Source: DASPTB01 sp035623615 (GTDB lineage: Bacteria > Actinomycetota > UBA4738). Taken from it: a stretch of 8,129 bases of DNA. Positions 5,671-8,129 of this stretch are shown in pieces; the first letter of the stretch is position 1; each line of letters opens with the position of its first letter. The notes below the pieces were generated by a model. That model did no database searches, was not told where the DNA came from, and saw only the letters and a program-made list of their open reading frames with translations. The stretch covers positions 1-8,129 of the forward strand of contig DASPTB010000100.1 in the NCBI GenBank assembly GCA_035623615.1, written 5' to 3'. The translations under genes and the position numbers were made by a program.

Positions 5671-6705
5671 GTGGCGTCCGCACAGGCCGTTCTCGGAACC
5701 CTCGCCGCGTCCCAGAGTTTCGTCAACCAGTGGTTCTCCAACGAGTGGGTCGCGCTCGTCGTCAAGGTGATCGTCGTCATGGTCTTCGTGCTGGTCGCGC
5801 CCCTCGGCATCGGCTACATGGAGCACAAGGTCCTCGCGCACATGCAGGCGCGGCTGGGTCCCATGGACGCCGGACGATTCCACGGCTGGGCGCAGCTGAT
5901 CGCCGACGGTGTGAAGTTCGTCCAAAAGGAGGACGTCGTTCCGCGGGCCGCCGACTCGCTGGTGTTCACGCTGGCGCCGGCCGTCGCCCTCGTTCCCTAC
6001 ATCGCCATCTTCATCGTCCTGCCGTTCGGCAACACCGTCTGGGCCGAGAACCTCGACATCGGCATCTTCTACGTCCTCGCGATCGGGTCGGTGTCGGTCA
6101 TCGGAATCCTCATGGCCGGGTGGGCGAGCGCCAACAAGTTCGCGCTCATCGGCGCCTTGCGCGCGGCTGCCCAGCTGATCGCCTACGAGCTCCCCCTGGT
6201 GCTGGCCGCTGTCGCGGTCGTCATGCAGGCGGGCACCATGTCGCTCGTCGGGATCGTGGAAGCACAGCGGCCCTACTGGTACGTGCTCACCCAGCCGATC
6301 ATGGCCTTCATCTTCCTCGTGGCCTCGCTGGCGGAGCTGACGCGTCCGCCGTTCGACATGCCGATCGCCGACTCGGAGATCATCTTCGGGGCGTACACCG
6401 AGTACACGGGACTCAAGTTCGCGTTCTTCCTGCTCTCCGAGTACGCAGGGATCGTGGCGCTTTCGGGCATCGCGGCCGTGCTCTTCCTCGGCGGGTACCT
6501 GCCGCTGCCGTTCCTTTCCTTCATCCCGGGACCGCTGTGGATGTTCGCGAAGATCGGCGCGCTGTCGTTCGTCGTCATCTGGTTCCGCGCGACCTACCCT
6601 CGCCTGCGCGAGGACCAGCTGCAGCGATTCTCGTGGGTGGTGCTGGTGCCGCTGGCCCTCGCCGACATCCTGGTGACGGCCGTCGTCAAGGTGGCGGTGA
6701 AGTAG
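5671..6705 (+). CDS. nuoH: NADH-quinone oxidoreductase subunit H (NuoH)
   Basis: Complete 344-residue membrane subunit forming most of the quinone chamber at the joint between the two arms of complex I; about eight hydrophobic helices. Signatures: [17 protein letters not shown] in the first loop, [14 protein letters not shown] soon after, AYELPLVLA in a central helix, and [20 protein letters not shown] followed by [14 protein letters not shown], the acidic loop lining the quinone path. The PIADSE version replaces the more widespread PEAESE, and I associate it with actinobacterial NuoH. The GTG start has GGAGG (5659-5663) at 7 nt spacing and lies 2 nt after the nuoC stop. The frame is open much further upstream, but that part overlaps nuoC and is arginine-rich nonsense. 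The position directly after nuoC is non-canonical, since nuoD to nuoG normally intervene. Confidence 0.97.
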   Translation: MASAQAVLGTLAASQSFVNQWFSNEWVALVVKVIVVMVFVLVAPLGIGYMEHKVLAHMQARLGPMDAGRFHGWAQLIADGVKFVQKEDVVPRAADSLVFTLAPAVALVPYIAIFIVLPFGNTVWAENLDIGIFYVLAIGSVSVIGILMAGWASANKFALIGALRAAAQLIAYELPLVLAAVAVVMQAGTMSLVGIVEAQRPYWYVLTQPIMAFIFLVASLAELTRPPFDMPIADSEIIFGAYTEYTGLKFAFFLLSEYAGIVALSGIAAVLFLGGYLPLPFLSFIPGPLWMFAKIGALSFVVIWFRATYPRLREDQLQRFSWVVLVPLALADILVTAVVKVAVK

Positions 6706-6707
6706 CG

Positions 6708-7532
6708 ATGGCGACGACGGAGAAGGACGCGGGCGGCGTGCCCGAGAGCGACGACGAAGGGGTGCGCCACGGCGAGCGCCGCCGCGACCCCCTCGAGGGC
6801 GGGCCGCCCGGCACCGGCTTGCTGAAAGGCCTCGCGGTGACCCTGTCGACGATGCTCAAGCCGGCCGTCACGCAGCAGTATCCAAAGCAGAAGCCCGACC
6901 TTCCACCGCGGACGCGCGGCGTCATCGCCTTGAAGCAGGAGAACTGCACCGTCTGCTACAAGTGCTCGCGCGCGTGCCCGGATTGGTGTATCTACATCGA
7001 CGCGCACAAGGAGACGCACGAACCGGCCTCCGGCGGCAAGGGGCGCTCGGTGAAGATCCTCGATCGGTTCGCCATCGACTTCGCGCTGTGCATGTACTGC
7101 GGAATCTGCGTCGAGGTGTGCCCCTTCGACGCTCTCTTCTGGAGCCCGGAGTTCGAGTACGCGGAGTACGACATCCACGAGCTGCTGCACGAACGGGAGC
7201 GGCTCGAGGAGTGGACGTACAAGGTGCTGCCGCCCCCCGAGCTGGAGGTCGGGGCGGTGGCGCCGGCTCCGGTGGCCGCGCCCGTGCCGGCGGCTGCCTC
7301 TGCGGCAACAGCCGCGCCGGCTCCGGCGGCCGCGCCGCCCGCCGCCGAAGCTGCACCGCCGGCCGCACCCGCCAAGCCCGCACGGGCTCCGCGGCCCGAG
7401 GTGGAGCCCGACCAGGAGACGTTCGACCGGGTTCTCGCGGCGGAGCTGGAGAAGGGGACCGACCGGAGGGTTGCCGAGGGCCGGGCGAAGGCCGCCGCGC
7501 TCAAGGCCGCCCGGGCGAAGGCGGCCGAATGA
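6708..7532 (+). CDS. nuoI: NADH-quinone oxidoreductase subunit I (NuoI) with long Ala/Pro-linked C-terminal tail
   Basis: Ferredoxin-like subunit carrying two [4Fe-4S] clusters (N6a, N6b) that pass electrons to NuoB. The 274-residue product is about 90 residues longer than usual. Cluster motifs: C80, C83, C86, C90-P ([13 protein letters not shown]) and C128, C131, C134, C138-P ([13 protein letters not shown]), both C-x2-C-x2-C-x3-CP. Residues 1-35 are a charged extension, followed by [15 protein letters not shown], the usual amphipathic start. After the core (to about 180) come an Ala/Pro-rich linker at about 185-226 and a charged, probably helical segment at 231-274 ([20 protein letters not shown], then an Ala/Lys/Arg-rich end). 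The linker contains a 54-nt-spaced duplication. ATG lies 2 nt after the nuoH stop, with GGTGA (6696-6700) as a modest ribosome binding site. The tail might dock a partner; that is inference. Confidence 0.95.
   Translation: MATTEKDAGGVPESDDEGVRHGERRRDPLEGGPPGTGLLKGLAVTLSTMLKPAVTQQYPKQKPDLPPRTRGVIALKQENCTVCYKCSRACPDWCIYIDAHKETHEPASGGKGRSVKILDRFAIDFALCMYCGICVEVCPFDALFWSPEFEYAEYDIHELLHERERLEEWTYKVLPPPELEVGAVAPAPVAAPVPAAASAATAAPAPAAAPPAAEAAPPAAPAKPARAPRPEVEPDQETFDRVLAAELEKGTDRRVAEGRAKAAALKAARAKAAE
7260..7336 (+). repeat. Direct repeat in the Ala/Pro linker of nuoI
   Basis: Two 23-base copies at 7260-7282 and 7314-7336 differ at one base (T 7273 versus C 7327) and are offset by 54 nt, 18 codons. 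They encode APAPVAAP and APAPAAAP. This looks like in-frame duplication in a GC-rich low-complexity linker; simple codon bias on an Ala/Pro tract could contribute but hardly explains 22 of 23 identities. Confidence 0.65.
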
Positions 7533-8023
7533 GCGGACAGGAGGTTCTCTTCGGCATCGTGGCGCTGATCGGGAGCTTGGCCGCCCTGCGCATGGTCACC
7601 AGCTCGAACGTGATCCACGCCGCCCTGTATCTGGTCGTCACCCTCGCGGCGGTCGGGGCGGCCTACATCCTGCTCGCCGCGGAGTTCATCGCGTGGGTGC
7701 AGATCCTCATCTACGTCGGCGCGATCGTCGTGCTGCTGCTGTTCGCCCTGATGCTGACGAAGGCGCCGATCGGGCGGGACACGCTCGACAACCAGCAGCG
7801 TGGTCTGGCCGCCGTGGTCGGGATCGTGATCCTCGTCGGGCTGACCATCCTGCTGGACGGCTCATTCGGCGGCAAGCGCATCCCCAAGGGCGTCACGCGA
7901 GCCTCGGACATCGGCACCTCGTTGTTCCACAGCTACGTGATCCCGTTCGAGGTGGTCTCGGTGCTGCTGCTCGCCGCGCTGGTGGGGGCCGTCGTCCTCG
8001 CGAGGAAGGAGGAGGCCGAATGA
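7529..8023 (+). CDS. nuoJ: NADH-quinone oxidoreductase subunit J (NuoJ)
   Basis: Complete 164-residue hydrophobic subunit of the complex I membrane arm with about five helices. The family region is clear: [52 protein letters not shown] (residues 25-76, read here in segments), where the helix with [14 protein letters not shown] is the one that undergoes a pi-bulge transition in coupling. The C-terminal helix [20 protein letters not shown] is also typical. The ATG overlaps the nuoI stop in the form ATGA, with GAAGG (7517-7521) 7 nt upstream; the open frame extends far upstream into nuoI, but that part is a shadow. Ends with ATGA overlap into nuoK. Length is at the short end of the normal range. 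Confidence 0.95.
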   Translation: MSGQEVLFGIVALIGSLAALRMVTSSNVIHAALYLVVTLAAVGAAYILLAAEFIAWVQILIYVGAIVVLLLFALMLTKAPIGRDTLDNQQRGLAAVVGIVILVGLTILLDGSFGGKRIPKGVTRASDIGTSLFHSYVIPFEVVSVLLLAALVGAVVLARKEEAE

Positions 8024-8129
8024 TCCGGCTCATGTTCCCGCTCGTGTTCGCCGGCATCCTCTTCTCGGCGGGGGTCTACGGGGTGCTCGCCCGCCGCAAC
8101 GCCGTGCTCGTGCTGATGTCGATCGAGCT
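8020..8129 (+). CDS. nuoK: NADH-quinone oxidoreductase subunit K (NuoK), 3' end cut by window
   Basis: The first 36 codons of NuoK, a roughly 100-residue three-helix subunit of the membrane arm related to MrpC. The visible part has the first helix (MFPLVFAGILFSAGVYGVL), the conserved ARRNAVLVLMSIE stretch, and the key membrane glutamate at residue 36, the last complete codon, in the same position as in the E. coli protein. The start overlaps the nuoJ stop as ATGA and is preceded by AAGGAGG (8006-8012) at 7 nt, a near-perfect ribosome binding site. Normal gene order would place nuoL next, beyond the right edge; this cannot be seen. Confidence 0.95.
   Translation, partial: MIRLMFPLVFAGILFSAGVYGVLARRNAVLVLMSIE

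Noticed and set aside
5668..5671. Remnant of nuoD or a NuoCD fusion
   Set aside because: Only 2 nt separate nuoC and nuoH, and NuoC ends with its normal GHPLRK region plus a short acidic tail; there is no NuoD sequence in any frame that I can see.
5730..6707. 600-residue open frame running through nuoH into nuoI
   Set aside because: The first part is an Arg/His-rich shadow of nuoH; real NuoI begins at the ATG at 6708.
6962..7528. 353-residue frame running through nuoI into nuoJ
   Set aside because: The upstream part is a Gly/Arg-rich shadow of nuoI; NuoJ begins at the ATG at 7529 with a good ribosome binding site and stop-start overlap.
1..8129. tRNA, rRNA, CRISPR arrays, insertion sequences, phage or defence genes
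   Set aside because: None was seen: no transposase motifs, no regularly spaced repeats with unique spacers, no tRNA-like folds, and nearly all bases belong to respiratory or isoprenoid genes.

Overview
The window is GC-rich and almost entirely coding. It carries genes for respiratory complex I (proton-pumping NADH-quinone oxidoreductase family, Nuo) and one isoprenoid gene. Gene order, high GC, GTG starts and the style of several signatures (for example NuoH with [11 protein letters not shown]) suggest an actinobacterium (Actinomycetota), possibly a deep-branching or uncultured one. This is inference from sequence feel, not a database match.

Layout, left to right. 1-1151: 3' part of nuoM. 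1159-2643: complete nuoN. 2723-3727: long-chain polyprenyl diphosphate synthase, probably making the side chain of the menaquinone that complex I reduces. 3747-4130, opposite strand: a small membrane-anchored protein with a strikingly regular coiled-coil/amphipathic repeat, of unknown function. 4131-4315: divergent control region with an extended -10 promoter, a near-consensus Rex-type (NADH/NAD+ sensor) operator just downstream, and two other small inverted repeats. 4316 to the right edge: a tightly packed operon nuoA-nuoB-nuoC-nuoH-nuoI-nuoJ-nuoK (the last cut by the window end), with overlaps or gaps of only 2 nt.

Together these genes encode most of the membrane arm (A, H, J, K, M, N) and part of the quinone-reducing connecting module (B, C, I with their Fe-S clusters). 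nuoD is missing between nuoC and nuoH, nuoE, nuoF and nuoG are not in the window, and no nuoL is visible. The left block (ending M-N) and right block (A-B-C-H-I-J-K) are therefore either two tandem nuo clusters separated by the prenyl synthase gene, or one rearranged set in which D-E-F-G-L lie upstream. The window alone cannot decide.

The points most worth a second look are the Rex-like operator at the nuoA promoter, the missing nuoD, the unusually long C-terminal tail of NuoI (Ala/Pro linker plus a charged helical end), the extra cysteine beside the N2 ligand in NuoB, and the 18-residue-periodic membrane-anchored protein. I did not find a clearly new multi-gene system: the core is ordinary respiratory machinery with unusual arrangement and decorations.
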